Assembly: GCA_905250115.1 (NCBI GenBank)
Contig: CAJNOI010000035.1
Span: 310,001-374,000, forward strand
DNA: 64,000 bases
Source: Adineta steineri
Lineage: Eukaryota; Rotifera; Eurotatoria; Adinetida; Adinetidae
Direction: 5' to 3'
Positions 24,114-36,771 of this stretch are shown piece after piece. The notes below the pieces were generated by a model, which was not told the DNA's origin, ran no database searches, and worked only from the letters and a program-made list of their open reading frames with translations. Every line of letters begins with the position of its first letter. Position 1 is the first letter of the stretch. Made by a program: the position numbers and the translations under genes.

Positions 24114-26938
24114 CGATAGCAAAAACAAATAGGAATGATTTTTATTTTTAATGTTTGTAAAATTAGACAATGACTCTATAAATATATTTGTTATCATGTA
24201 GGAAAAGACATTGTTGTTTTTTTTTATTAGTTAGTGAAGGATACGAAAATGTAAGCATCTTTCGATGTGTGGCGTGCCAAGGTTGATCGATGAGAACAAA
24301 GTGGAAGTTGTTGAAAGATTGTTATTGTGAGATTTGAGCAGAACAAGCATCTGTCCATTGGCCGACTGTTAATGACCATATGTAGGTGAAGATATACCTG
24401 CTTCTAACTGCATCAAGAACCATCTGAGATTGTTTTCGTTTTATTTTGAAACGCTAAAAAGATACTAGTGAAATGAAAATGAAGTTTGAAGGGTACATGC
24501 TTGTAGTATATTAGTAACAAGTTATCAGTACACCAGTGACTGTTTGTTCCAAATAAAAAAAACTTATGTGGTTTTTATATATAGAATATTGATTAGCCAT
24601 TGGTTTCTGAAGAGTTTAGAGTTTATACACGTATATTTTTGAATTGATTTAACTTTCGAGCGACTGAACTATTGTGTCCGTTTAATATTGAGGACTGTAT
24701 GTTTGTATTGCAATATTTTGGAAAGTATACGTTAGTTTCCGACAAGTTCTCTAGTTACTCATGTCTACTAGATTAATCCTTACACAGATTGCATATCTAA
24801 ACTGCTGGTTTGGAATGATTTTATTAGAAAAGTAATATTTGGAGTACAAATTTAAGCAAACTAATAAAACTCCTCACTCATGTGTCGTAAACATGAGCAG
24901 ATATGAAGTTTTCTTTTTCTGAAGAATAGTTTAATTAAAATGAAAAGAGAAAGCTAAACATTTGAAAATGATAAATATCCTCTCTTCATGCCATGCAGCT
25001 CTTAGTACTATAATCCCAGTGAACACGATTTTTAATTTTACTTTGAATAAAACTGAACATTTAGTTCTCCATACAAACAACTTGACTCATATTTTAATAC
25101 ATCCTTGGTTATTATTGTACACATAATGAATTATTTTATCTTGGGTGAGTCTTACAATACTTTACATATATAACAGAGCTTCGATTTTTATAGGCTGAGA
25201 AGTATATAGACAAACTGTTGTGTTCTCTTTGTCTTTTAAACGAATAAGGCATGAATACTATAAATAATTCTCAATTCGATAAAAATTTTAGTTTATTTGA
25301 TTAAAGTTTAATTGAAGAGGAATTGGTAATATATACATATTCATGAATATTTGATTTTATTATGATGCATTTAAAAAGCACTGTGAGAATTTCTGTACAA
25401 GATTGAATGGTGCTTCGTTTTTTGTAGTATCATGTGTGAGGTTGCTTAATCATGATGAAAAATATAAAAGTCGAGGTGCATTCGTACATCTACAAGACTG
25501 TTACTTCTTTCAACAAGAGCATTATTATTTTAAGTCAAAGAATAAAAAACCATTACAGTAAAGAGTAAAAGTCGATACGAAAATGACACTTATAAATATT
25601 TAAATATCTTAATAAGTATAATAAATACATGTATTCACAATTTACAAAGAAGAACCTATCGTGATGATTTTATTTGGTATATTTATATTTTTGGTGGAAT
25701 TCCATCAATATTTTATTCAATCGATATTGTAGCTGCTTCATTTACTAAAGGAATTAAAAAAGATTTTATGTCATTCGACAACACCAGTTTTATGAATGAC
25801 ATATAATATTCAATGCACATCTGTTGATAGAAACTTAAAATTAATATCATACAATCTATTTTATTATTATTTTCTCATAATATTAACAATTATACTTCGT
25901 CAAAAAATTCATCAAAATCATTCTGCATTACTACACACCCTTTTATTTTGTGCCGTAGCAAAACAGATGAAAAATTTTGATGGTTTTTTGAAGAAGTATG
26001 ATTGATAATATCATTCACATTAACTTCATCACGACATATATAAATATAGTTTAAATCAAATATGATGTAAAATTTTGAGAAGCTATTCATAATGGTCTCA
26101 GAATCTTTTGCGTCATCAGTACTAAGAACACTGTATTATTGTTCAGAGAAAATATGTTACGAGAAACGAACAGAACATTATGGGATTATCCTATAGCATG
26201 TTTTTTCCCAAAAAAAATTGCATTTCTGAATATGTCAACGCTATAATATAATATCAACAGATAAAGACTAATCGGTAATTGTGGGAGATGGGGTATTTCT
26301 ACGTAATATGATGACAGCACACATAAAAATAGATTGTATCAAAAAGATTACAACGACTGGTTGTGTCATTTAGTGTAAACTATGCCGTGATTTCAACTCT
26401 TAATGTTCATATTTGCGTTTGTATTATTTATTGCCATACACACTCATTCGATACCAATCGAATAAGACAATGATTATGATTAGGGTGTGGGTGTCATGGC
26501 TTGATATATCTCTTGCCATAAAGAATAATAATTATCTTTCATTTCCTCACGTACTACTGATTTCGTTGAGTATTTAAGGAATGAATATTGTGGAAAAAAA
26601 GATGCGATAACAATATTGCTTTTCTATTCATTCGCCCTAAAATTAAATATAATATCGTCTCTTTGCAATCATGATTTGATTTTGAAGATAAATATCATTT
26701 GATCTATTTTCCCATTCTTACAATTCTTATCTCTTTGTTACTTTTTTCTTCCTTCAATTTGTAAATAACATGTAATAGTGGTATTGATAGTCATTTTTCT
26801 TCTTCTATTCATTGTTAAAGGTCAATTATTTATAGATAAGCGAAAATATGCACATTATTGACGTATCATTCATAAAAATCCTTCATCTATTTTTCTTTTA
26901 TATTCTTTTTTAAATGAAAAAATGCTGTAGTTTTTAGA
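24114..26938. other. Intergenic region with a possible gene fragment
   Basis: 2.8 kb, AT-rich. A short open stretch at 25642-25806 is coding-like but unrecognised and is listed separately. The remainder shows no gene, repeat array or RNA gene that I can support. Confidence 0.4.
25642..25806 (+). pseudogene. Possible orphan coding fragment
   Basis: An open frame of about 54 codons with no clear start. It ends at TAA 25804 and contains an aromatic, hydrophobic stretch (DDFIWYIYIFGGIPSIFY). Codon use looks like neighbouring genes, but no splice partners or family were recognised. It may be a relic exon of a membrane protein, or chance. Confidence 0.2.
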
Positions 26939-28030
26939 ATGTTGAATAATCCACAATTACGTTTTCGTACGGTATTACTTAATATATTAGATCGTCTTAG
27001 TGTTAATGAAAGAAAGAAACTTTCATTTCTGCTAGCTGATGATATCGAACGAACAATACAAGATGATCCAACAATTGGTGGAACATTGAATATATTTCAA
27101 CAATTATTTGATCGAGATAAAATTTCTAATGAAAATTTTTCTTATCTAATTGAAGCATTTCAAGCAATAAAATGTTATAAAGCAGCGACAAGTCTAACGA
27201 GTATGTAGTTATAATGACTTCAATTTATAGACAATTATCTATACGTCTTTATTTAGAATTTCAAAAAGATTTGTTAAAAAATCAATCACAGTTAAATATT
27301 GAGAATAATAACCGTACATTGACTACTCATAAACATATTGTTTCTTCAGATATATTGGAAGAATGTTTAAAAGATCTTGAGGAAGATACAGTTAGTCCAA
27401 CATATATTACACGTAAGTATATCGAATAGAGTTTCGATAGAAACTATGTACTAAACAAATATAATATCGTTTTTTTTTCTGTTAGAAACAAATGGTAATC
27501 AAACAAATAATAATCATACAATTTTAACAGTATTAAATCCAATCAATGATTTACAAAATCAACGTTTATTAATTGATGAGACGATTCAAAATCATAATAA
27601 AGTTTCTCGCAATAGAAAAAAACGTATCATTCTTATGATTGTATTGACAGTTCTCGTTGTGTTAATTCTAGCATCAATTATTATTCTATTATTCTATCAT
27701 CGAACGTCTTCTCTAGAAAACAATACTGTAACTACACCTTCGACTCTATCAAAATTTTCCACTGAATCTTTCTGGAAAAAGAATAGTAGTTCAACGAACG
27801 ATCCAATCGATGATGAACGATGTCGACTTCCTTTGGGTAATTCGTGTACTGATGCTACACCTGGTGACAAAAAAGCAGCTGGTTTAGGTGTCTATTATGA
27901 ATATCCTTGTAGTGGTGTTGGATGTAATTTTAATGGTGTTATGTGTCGTATATGTGCAAAACATCCTTCACAAATTGGTCGTCCATATCCGAAATGTCCA
28001 GAATGTGTTCCTGATATTGAAGTTTTATAA
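26939..28030 (+). CDS. Death-effector-domain membrane protein with extracellular 8-Cys module
   Basis: Three exons (26939-27200, 27257-27412, 27486-28030) join in phase to 320 residues. Residues about 5-85 look like a death effector domain (FRTVLLNILDRLSVNERKK, LSFLLADDIER, LFDRDKIS, YLIEAFQAI). These six-helix adaptors nucleate FADD/caspase-8 signalling. A linker leads to RNRKKR and a hydrophobic helix (about residues 187-211). By the positive-inside rule the DED is cytosolic and the C-terminus extracellular, giving a type II topology. The ectodomain (about residues 250-316) is a compact module, C-x7-C-x20-C-x4-C-x6-C-x2-C-x13-C-x2-C, that I do not recognise. The convergent neighbour (28224-28805) carries two more copies. 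DED assignment is by pattern; structure prediction would settle it. Confidence 0.75.
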
Positions 28031-28223
28031 AACTTAATATTCATTTTTAAATAAAAACGAAGATCGTTAATCTATATTAGAAAAGTTCATACAATTTATA
28101 TACAAAGATAAGTAAAAAAAATCATAACTGATTTTAGTCCATCATTTATTTATTAATCAAAGAATAGATAAAAAACGAACATTTGTATAAATATGATCAG
28201 TTTTTCAACTCATAGTTTTTCAG

Positions 28224-28805
28224 TTAAACAACACATTCGGGACATTTTGGATATGGACGACCAATTTTTAAAGGATGTTTCGCACAGAGTCGACAAAAAG
28301 GACGATAGAAATTACAACCAATACCTATACAAGGATATTCATAGTAGACTCCTAATCCAGCAGCTTTAGTTTCATCAGATGTAGCATCAGTACACGAATT
28401 ACGGAGAGGAAGTTGACAGGCAGCTGGATTCTCATGACCTGCTTTTTCAGACAGCTCTTCTATGCCAGGCACACAATCTGGACATTTCGGATATGGTCGA
28501 TTGATTTTTAAAGAATGTTTCGCACATAGTCGACAAGAAGGACCATTAAAATTGCAGCCAACACCTATACAAGGATTTTCATAGTAGACTCCTAATCCAG
28601 CTGCTTTAGTTTCATCAGATGTAGCACCAGTACACGAATCACCAAAAGGACGTTGACATTTCTCCTCTTCGCTGGTTGCTGAGACGATCTACAACGATAA
28701 AATATTAGATAAATCATATTTAAAATTTGTACATACGAGAATAATAATCATTACTAATATCATACTCAAACGCAATAGGCAACTAGGAATTGTTTTCGAA
28801 AACAT
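28224..28805 (-). CDS. Secreted protein with two 8-cysteine modules
   Basis: Two minus-strand exons (28737-28805 and 28224-28688) join in phase to 177 residues. The N-terminal hydrophobic segment (MFSKTIPSCLLRLSMILVMI) reads as a signal peptide. The mature part is almost entirely two tandem copies of the module seen in the neighbouring DED membrane protein. Spacing is identical, C-x7-C-x20-C-x4-C-x6-C-x2-C-x13-C-x2-C, with shared AAGLGVYYE, GCNF, CRLCAKH and RPYPKCP. The cysteines suggest a disulfide-bonded or metal-binding fold; family not recognised. It lies tail-to-tail with the DED gene, about 190 bp apart. This suggests origin by local inverted duplication and perhaps a functional pair. 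A TATAAATA lies about 40 bp upstream of the ATG. Confidence 0.82.
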
Positions 28806-28842
28806 ATTTTGAAATAATGAGCATATAATCAAGAAAAGTAAT

Positions 28843-28853
28843 CGTATTTATAC
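28843..28853 (-). promoter_or_regulatory. TATA-like box for the secreted 8-Cys gene
   Basis: GTATAAATACG on the minus strand about 40 bp upstream of the start codon, implying a very short 5' UTR. Sequence and position only. Confidence 0.35.
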
Positions 28854-29270
28854 ACACTGATAAATGTTATTATATTTTGTAGTGGGAAAAATCCCACAAG
28901 AATATTTTATCTCTTCTCTGTCGTCTTTCTCATGTTACATTTTGTTTTTTATCATTTTATCTGTAAGCTATTCTATTGTCAAAATTGACATTATACACCA
29001 TTAAATCAAAATAAAATACCATAGAATAATTATTTATTGATCATAAACAATTATCTCTGAAGAATTCACATAAGTACGAAATAAATTAACAAAAATAGAC
29101 TCACATCCACATTCTCATCAAATGAAAACAAAAATTATATCAAACGAAAAAAATAAAATTTGATTCTCAAAATGTAAAACGAGTATATTTTTTCAACGAA
29201 GAATATCATCAAAGTTAAAATGTAAAACAAAACAGGTATTAAATACATAAGAAGTAAGATCAATAGTAGG

Positions 29271-29345
29271 CCTGTGATGGTGTGCGTGGGTGTAGATATT
29301 AGCTCAGGCACCCTTACGCACACCTTCAAGATGCATGTAAGAAAA
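29271..29345 (-). repeat. Short dispersed hairpin element, copy 1
   Basis: Contains GGTGTGCGTGGGTG (29279-29292) and CACCCTTACGCACACC (29309-29324), which pair as an imperfect stem. Read on the minus strand it is similar along most of its length to 45575-45650 (shared CATCTTGA, GTGAG/GGGTG, AGCTA and ATCTACA blocks). Confidence 0.4.
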
Positions 29346-31390
29346 AAGTCCGTGAAAAATCTTGTGAATTATAATTTAACGGGTGTTTCAGAATACATTA
29401 GACTTCGTATTTCTGATATTTCTCTTCTATTATCCATTTGAATGAAACGCCTTTTTTCTTATCAAAAGATGTAGCGTGAAAAGTTCTGCTAATTACGTCA
29501 AACCGTCTATTTTCTAGGGGTACTTTCAGTTTTCGAAATGGATAAAAAATTTGAATGATTAAATTTCGATCACGCGAGAATGATATATTTGTTTTAGTGA
29601 AGGATGAATTCATTTTTTCTTATTTGTTCTTTGTAAATTGTAGAGCTTTTCATGTTGCATATTTTGATACATCCTGTTTTTTCTAATTGAGCGAAGTAGA
29701 TCATCAAAAAAAGTGATATACAATGACACAGAATCACATAAAACATATTGACTTATTCTTTAATAAACTGATGCAATTTAAAGTCACTTACATGATGTAT
29801 AGTTTTACACTGTCATTTTAGATCCTGTTTTTTTAGATGACTAACTGTCAAAAACTAGTTGTATCACTTACTTCCGTGAGAAGGAATATATCATATTTAT
29901 TTTATTATAAACTCTTTATAAAATGAGAGAATAATGCCTTTCTCATTTAATGTATATTTCACTTATTTATCAGAGAAATTTTCTGCGTAACAATATTTGA
30001 TTCTGTGAGCTGTATACACGGGCTGATATAGATCTATTGTATTAAACAAATAGTTGTATTGTAAACGATCTTCGATCAATTCCTTGAGCATTTGGACTAT
30101 CAAATATTGTGTTTTCTAACTTCTAATTATGATTTATGGTATCACTATTACCTCTATTCTTAAATGGCATTCCATAATTACTTCATATCTAATATCGCAC
30201 AGTAAATATGCGAATTGTATTATTCACGCAATTATTATTAATCTCTTTTCTCTATCACAATAAGATTAGTGATATAATCAATACTCTGGGGTTGATACTG
30301 GCTTGAACGTCAGAGATAAAACAAGCATTTCTAAATGTCAATATATTCCTGTATAACATATTCTTTAGTAGCAATCCATTGTCATTAGAATTTGAAGAAG
30401 AAAATAAGAAATGTTTATTTATCAGAAATAATCATTCATCTTGGAGTTATGCATTTTATATTCAAACTTTGATAGAATATTTTTCTTATTTTTCTTCCAC
30501 AAAATATTAGAAGAAAGAAAAGATGTGCCATCAACTTAGTTCTTCTAATGTAGTTATGGAGATTTTGTTTTCTGTTGAGAAAAAATTAACTTTTTGTTGC
30601 CATTATTGTTTTGTTCATACGCCATTCTCTTTTTATGAAACAACGTAGTTTCAGTTGTTTCTTTTTCTGCATATCCGATACATCATAGCAACAAACAAAT
30701 GAAAGAAAAAATAAGGAAAACATCTACTGAATGAATATTTTTCATTAAGAAAAAAGTACGTTATAATGTATTGTTATGATAAACAATTATTTAGGCGATT
30801 TTGGAATACTAAGAAACTGTTTGTTTTAATTTATTTAATAAATAAAATGTTTTATTCTCCATTAAAACTATTCTACACAAATATAAACCTTAAGTGTTTG
30901 AATCATTTTCATATTAATGAAGAAAAATATGTCCATCTATTGAATTACAAATTAGAATCAGTCAAAAATGGAAGAATACGGAACGGAGAGATTTTTGAAA
31001 TAGTGTTATCCTTTGTGTTATAGAAACTTAAGTCGAGTGTCTTTGATTTTGAAGAAGTGTTCAATTTTCTTGTCTAATCAAACAACTCATTCGATTATTC
31101 TTCGTGTAGATATTAAAGAATGACGTTATTCTATATTAATGATATGAAAGTTCACTGATATATTGTATAGTCTATGGGATACATTTGAAGAATTCAGATT
31201 TGAATATATAAATAAATTTCATCTCTAACTAAATGTTGATTATATTGTTTTTAAAAGTCAATTTTTTTGTATCGATCATTCTTCATCTAACTCAAAAGCT
31301 CTATTTATAAATATATTTGTCCTCAAATAACATTCTAACACGTAGGACAATCATCTTTCCAAATGAATAACTTTTTTTGAAAACAAAAAA

Positions 31391-31537
31391 AGTCCTGACT
31401 ACTTTTCCTGATTAAACTGATGAAATGAATTCAAGAAAAAAGTCCTGACTACTTTTATGATTAAATCGGTGAAATGAATTCCGAGAACAAAAAGTCCTGA
31501 CTACTTTTATGATTAAATTGGTGAAATAAGTTCTCGG
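31391..31537 (+). repeat. Three-copy tandem repeat, about 51-bp unit
   Basis: AGTCCTGACTACTTTT starts at 31391, 31441 and 31493. Each start is followed by GATTAAA, a short variable piece and TGAAAT(G/A)A. CCGAGAAC (31481-31488) and GTTCTCGG (31530-31537) form an 8-bp inverted repeat around the third copy. It lies just upstream of the PAN-kelch gene. Confidence 0.7.
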
Positions 31538-31654
31538 AGAAAACTATGCACTACCCACTCAAAAAAGAGAAAAAAAAAGAATCTATTGCTCAATAAATAC
31601 CTTGCCTCCTATTAGGATTTGAATTCATTTGATCAACTTAGAATTTGGTGGGTG

Positions 31655-34600
31655 ATGATTTCAACAAGAGTTTGTTTATGGCTTTTATTTATAATTATAA
31701 AACAAATAATTGGAGAAGATACAGAATCAATGATAATGTCTTTAATACCTGATTCTAAATTTCAATGTGTCAATACAACGTGTTTACCATTCATTAATGT
31801 TATTAAATCAAACATTAGGAGTTGTCAAGTAGCCTGTTTAAGTCAAAGTCAATGCAGAGCAGCAACTTTTCATCGATCAACTTCTAATTGTGAATTATTT
31901 GCTGATATTTTGAATCAAAATGCAAATATGTTGGCTGATGCTGATGCTACTAGTATGAACGTTATTAGTGGCACACGATTTCCACCAGGTCAGTATAAAT
32001 AAAACGACTTTAGAAGGAAAAATATCTGTGAGAGAGAAAAAGTTATTTTCTTCTTAAGAAATAATTGCAAGTTATTGAGAACTAAGACAACTTGACAGAG
32101 ACATTGCACACATCTGTGTATAAATCACGGATTGATTATTATAGTAGAGGCATAATAAAAGTAGATATTGTAGAATCACAATTATAATGAAAATCATTTA
32201 AATATTTCCTATTTTATCATAATCAACTCATATTTAACGTTGATATTTTGCTGCAGAAAAAGAAACAGATCTTATCAAATCGTTTAGTCTCATTCTAAAA
32301 CCATTTTTTCACAATAGAACCGACTACGACCTCAACATCCACAACAACAACAGTAACAACATCCACCACAACTTCAGCATCCACAACAACAACTTCAACA
32401 TCAACATCATCAACATCCACAACAACAACATCCACTACAACATCAATAACAACATCCACTACAACAACAACTTCAACAACAACATCATCAACATCATCAA
32501 CAACTTCAACATCAATAACATCCACAACAACAACATCCACTACAACATCAATAACAACATCATCAACAACAACAACTTCAACAACAACATCATCAACATC
32601 ATCAACATCATCAACAACTTCAACATCAACAACATCCACAACAACAACATCAACAACATCATCAACAACTTCAACATCAACAACAACATCAACAACAACT
32701 TCAACATTAACATCCACAACAACAGCAACAACAACATCCACTACAACATCAATAACAACTTCAACAACTACATCCACAACAACATCATCAATATCTACAA
32801 CAATTTCAACAACATCAAAAACAACATCAACAACAACATCAACCACAACATCAACAACATCAACAACATCAACAACAGCAGCAATACAGCGTCAGTACCA
32901 TGTCAAATGATTTATAGTAGCTCAATAGATGATTACTAGAAGTGACGATATTTAAAATTTCTGATGTTAGCTATTGAATAGTCGCCATCTATGTAGAAAA
33001 CATCAAAGAACATTTTCTGTCAGAAGTCGAAAGAAAGCTCGCTTCTTATGACTTGATTCTGTCTATATTCATTCAAGTATTGAATATTCTTGTTCTGTCC
33101 AGCAGTATTAGATAAAAATATTCTTGATAAAAAGATTTTCATGCGATATAACTCATTGGTTATTTTAGTAATGACTTACAGTCACCTACTCTCAAGATAA
33201 CCGAAGAATAACTCTATACGTTGAATTATTAGTTGACATAATATTGATATGAAACATTTCTATCAATACCTAATCTCATATTTTCGATCGCACTTGTGTA
33301 GAGTTGAGTACTTCAAAAAAATATCGCAGATGTATAAAATACAAAAGTCAAACTTGAGAAAAACGCCTTTTAGAGTCATTGACTAGTCCTTAGTGAACTG
33401 ATTCTCTCATAAGAAAGATGCAAGAATTATGTTCTCTTACTTTTAGTCACATCCTGATATATAGATGCACTATACATTAAACATGATGAAAGTACATGTT
33501 GTTTCCACTATGTTGAACAATATAGAATGAGTTTCACATAAATTTTGAAATTCGATCATTATTCATCACAACTTAATTGTGGAACAGTGTCGGAGTTTCG
33601 TCAGTTCGTGGCATCGGTAGAACCGGAAAATATCACTGAAGTTATTTATTACACATTTTTCAATAGTTTGATTTAACATTTTATAATAAATCTTATCATA
33701 ATCATAAAAACAAAGAGAGGTTTATTGAAAGTTTGAAATCATTTAATTTGTGATCATTAGACAGACAACTTACACACATGAGAGATTTGAAGTCACTTTA
33801 TGAACAACATTTTTTTCTAACTTTTTCACCTTATTTAGATTGGACAATGACAGGCAGCATGAATGTCGCACGATATTTTCACACAGCAACCACATTAGCA
33901 AATGGATCAGTATTAGTTACTGGTGGACAGGGTAGCAGTGCTCTTCTCAATAGTGCTGAATTGTACAATCCATCGACAGGCACTTGGACAACTACAGGAA
34001 GTATGAATATCATACGATGTGGTCACACAGCATCCACATTAGCAAATGGATTAGTATTAGTTGCTGGTGGTGGTGGTGTTGGAGATAATAGTGCTGAATT
34101 ATACAATCCATCAACAGGTATTTGGACACGTACAGGAAACATCAGTGCCCCACGAAGCACGCACACAGCAACCACATTAGCAAATGGATCCATATTAATT
34201 GCTGGTGGATCCAGCAGTGGTTATCTCAATACTGCTGAATTGTACAATCCATCGACAGGCACTTGGAGAATCACAGGAAGCATGAGTGTCGCACGACAAT
34301 TTCACACAGCCTCTATATTAGCCAATGGATTTGTATTAGTTACTGGTGGATACAACGGTGTTAATGCTCTCAATACTGCTGAACTGTACAATCCATCAAC
34401 AGGCAATTGGACAATTACAGGAAGCATGAATGTCGTACGATATTGGCATACAGCATCCATATTAGCAAATGGATTAGTATTAGTTGCTAGTGGAGCCAGT
34501 GGAGCTGGTACTGCTGAATTGTATAATCCATCAACAGGCAATTGGACAACCACAGGAAACCTGAATGTCGCCCGATATTATCACACAGTATCCACATTAA

Positions 34601-34809
34601 CAAATGGGTTAGTATTAGCTGTTGGTGGATCTAACGGTGTTTATCTCAATAGTGCTGAATTGTACAATCCATCGACAGGCACTTGGACAACTACAGGAAG
34701 CATGAATACGACACGAGATTATCACAGAGCATCCGTATTAGCAAATGGAAAAGTATTAGTTACTGGTGGAGAAAACGGTGCTCCTTCCAATAGTGCTGAG
34801 CTTTATTAA
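31655..34809 (+). CDS. Secreted PAN / Thr-rich mucin-like / seven-bladed kelch protein
   Basis: Three exons (31655-31988, 32318-32890, 33839-34809) join in phase to 625 residues. A signal peptide (MISTRVCLWLLFIIIK) precedes a PAN/apple-like domain with paired cysteines (CVNTTC, CQVACLSQSQC, NCELF). Exon 2 is a Thr/Ser-rich tract of about 190 residues, likely heavily O-glycosylated. Exon 3 encodes seven kelch/galactose-oxidase-type repeats of about 46 residues (WTTTGSMN, HTAS-LANG, VLV-GG, SAELYNPSTGT), enough for a complete propeller. The frame stops at SAELY, within repeat 7. PAN domains bind protein or carbohydrate and the propeller may bind glycans, so an extracellular adhesive or lectin-like role is inferred. 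The 948-bp second intron is long for this region. Joining PAN to kelch rests on phase and on this architecture recurring in bdelloids. Confidence 0.75.
32318..32880 (+). repeat. ACA/TCA-rich Thr/Ser-coding low-complexity tract
   Basis: Degenerate trinucleotide repeat (ACA, TCA, TCC, ACT) translating to Thr and Ser almost only. It is the mucin-like linker of the PAN-kelch gene. The long minus-strand Val/Asp open frame opposite it is a shadow. Confidence 0.9.
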
Positions 34810-36771
34810 TCGATATAGACAGATTGACATTTCTTTTGTGAACTGAATCATACTTTTTTTATATATATAATCAAACTATTTAATCATTCACATTTCTTAA
34901 TAAATTATCATGCACCCAATAATATATGAGTTGCAGTAATATCTCGAAGTCATATTGTATGACGATTATTGAAGGGAGCTGTGATTGATAAATGAAAGAT
35001 CATTATTTTTACAACTGACGAAATACAAATACATATATGAAGAATATTAATCATTTGTTGTTCCAACCACATGTATTCAGATGATAATGTATAAATAATC
35101 GTTTTCAAGTGAATATCAGAAATGAATAATTCAATAATATGGTCAAACAAATCAATTTTTTCCAACGAAACTCTTTTTTTAAATAGTTTGATCAGCTGAA
35201 ATTGTTGTATTTTAGAAAGTAGATATATTTTATGTTCTTATTATATTCATATTTTTATAAAAGGGATGATAGTCTCGACGAAAAAAAGGCATATTGTGGA
35301 AAAACTACTACTTACTACTGACTAAATCAATAAAAAAGAAAATAGAGCTTATATTATTGAAAGTAAAAAGAGACGAGTGAGAATGGGAATTAGTATTGTA
35401 TTCACTCTGAGTGTATTTATAGTTACACTGACGCAGTGAAATTTGTTTCAATCAATAATATATATCTCAAATAAATTGATATCACAAGTGACAAAATAAA
35501 AAGACAACAAGCACAAGAAATTATCTGCAGGTAGAAGAATGAAACAAAAGTATCAGGTTAAATCGTTGAAATCTTTTGATTAGTTGATAGTTTATAGAGT
35601 GACATACCACTTTATTCCCGATGTTCGTTGTTAAAAATATCTCTGTTCGTAAACGCTTCATTTGTAAGTCATATTTTCAAAAATACTATACAAAAGAAAA
35701 CCTTTTCTAAGTAGAATTTCTTTCAAAAGAACTATTTCATGATTCCTTTTTTTAATTCTTCTCTTTATTGATAATGAATATTAAAATAATCAATCATTTC
35801 TATTCTTTATTCATATTTTGTTTTTTATTAAAATTTTATTGATGAGGTTTATACCTAATAAATAACTTCTGGTCATATTCAGTTATGTAACAAGTTCGAT
35901 TTAATCTATATATCTTCATCACCACGCACCCATCCACACCCACATCTACTACTATGAATGTTTTGATCCTTAAACTATTTCAAACTGAGTGATGTAAACA
36001 TTTTTTAATGATTGCCTATATTCATACTTTTTCGAGATCGATATATTATCCTATTTTCTTCTGATTGGTGCTTTCTCTCATATGATACATTCAACTAAAT
36101 ATAAGAAGAAAAACATTTCATCATCGAACAAGTTTGCATTACAGACTACGTACAATTCTAATTTTGTGTGCTAGAATCTATAATAGAACGGTGGAACGCA
36201 AACGTTGATTATATTTGAGCCAAAAAAAAATTAAAATATCAGATGCTAATCGTTTATCTGGATAGAGATATCCAATCTTCAAGTTATGCATTATTAGACT
36301 TATATAAATATGACTTCTGCATGAAGTATAAAAGTATCCGATTTGAAAAGAACAAACATTGTCTTTGAATCGTGTTTATGCATTGATGCATAAAATGAGT
36401 AATAAAAAAATATATTTGATACAAGTATTTCTAGTCAATGTCAGTAGATGACAATGAACTAAAATCTCGCCAATTGAAGAAATTCTAGTAATCATAACTG
36501 TTGTTTTTTATATAGGACATCGACGATAACGTTTGATTCTAATATTTTTATAACATCTGTTTTTATAGAGTTATATAAAATTTTTTCTTTTGATCTGTTT
36601 CAATCACTATTAAATAGATAATATTCCAAAAATGAAATTTCTTCATTTTGTACAAAAATATAACGTAGAACAAATGAAAAATGTTACAATCTTTTAAAAT
36701 TAAAATCACCGCCTTTTATGTTCATCTGACACAAAACATATTGTTTATTAATTTTTAATCGATAAACTGAT
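34810..36771. other. Intergenic region between convergent genes
   Basis: About 2 kb AT-rich with no recognisable gene. A C-rich patch at 35925-35950 (ACGCACCCATCCACACCCAC) stands out from its surroundings but has no assigned role. Confidence 0.4.

Larger units (their letters stand above)
28806..31654. other. Intergenic region, 2.8 kb
   Basis: No gene recognised. It holds one arm-containing dispersed repeat (29271-29345) and a tandem repeat (31391-31537) just upstream of the PAN-kelch gene. A minus-strand open frame at 29398-29613 is 71 codons with no identifiable domain and was not accepted as a gene. Confidence 0.4.

Noticed and set aside
25890..26090. Minus-strand frame overlapping the plus-strand frame at 25796-26005
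   Set aside because: Both frames are short and mutually exclusive; neither has a recognised domain, and I could not decide whether a transposase relic is present.
27214..27429. Separate gene starting at ATG 27214 after the DED exon
   Set aside because: The ATG lies inside a good 56-bp intron (27201-27256, GTATGT...TTTATTTAG) that joins the DED exon in frame to the downstream exon.
29398..29613. 71-codon minus-strand frame
   Set aside because: Somewhat coding-like, but no family, no flanking exons and no start context; too weak to list as a gene.
32295..32846. 183-codon minus-strand frame rich in Val/Asp
   Set aside because: It is the antisense of the ACA/TCA repeat coding the Thr/Ser tract; codon repetition alone keeps it open.
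33778..33838. Kelch gene starting with the ATG at 33778
   Set aside because: The stretch before WTMTGSMN is non-kelch and includes a strong acceptor (TTATTTAG) at 33838; phase fits splicing from the Thr-rich exon. Not excluded as an alternative.
35925..35950. C-rich patch as telomere-like repeat
   Set aside because: Only one CCCACA-type match and no tandem array, so no support for an internal telomeric sequence.
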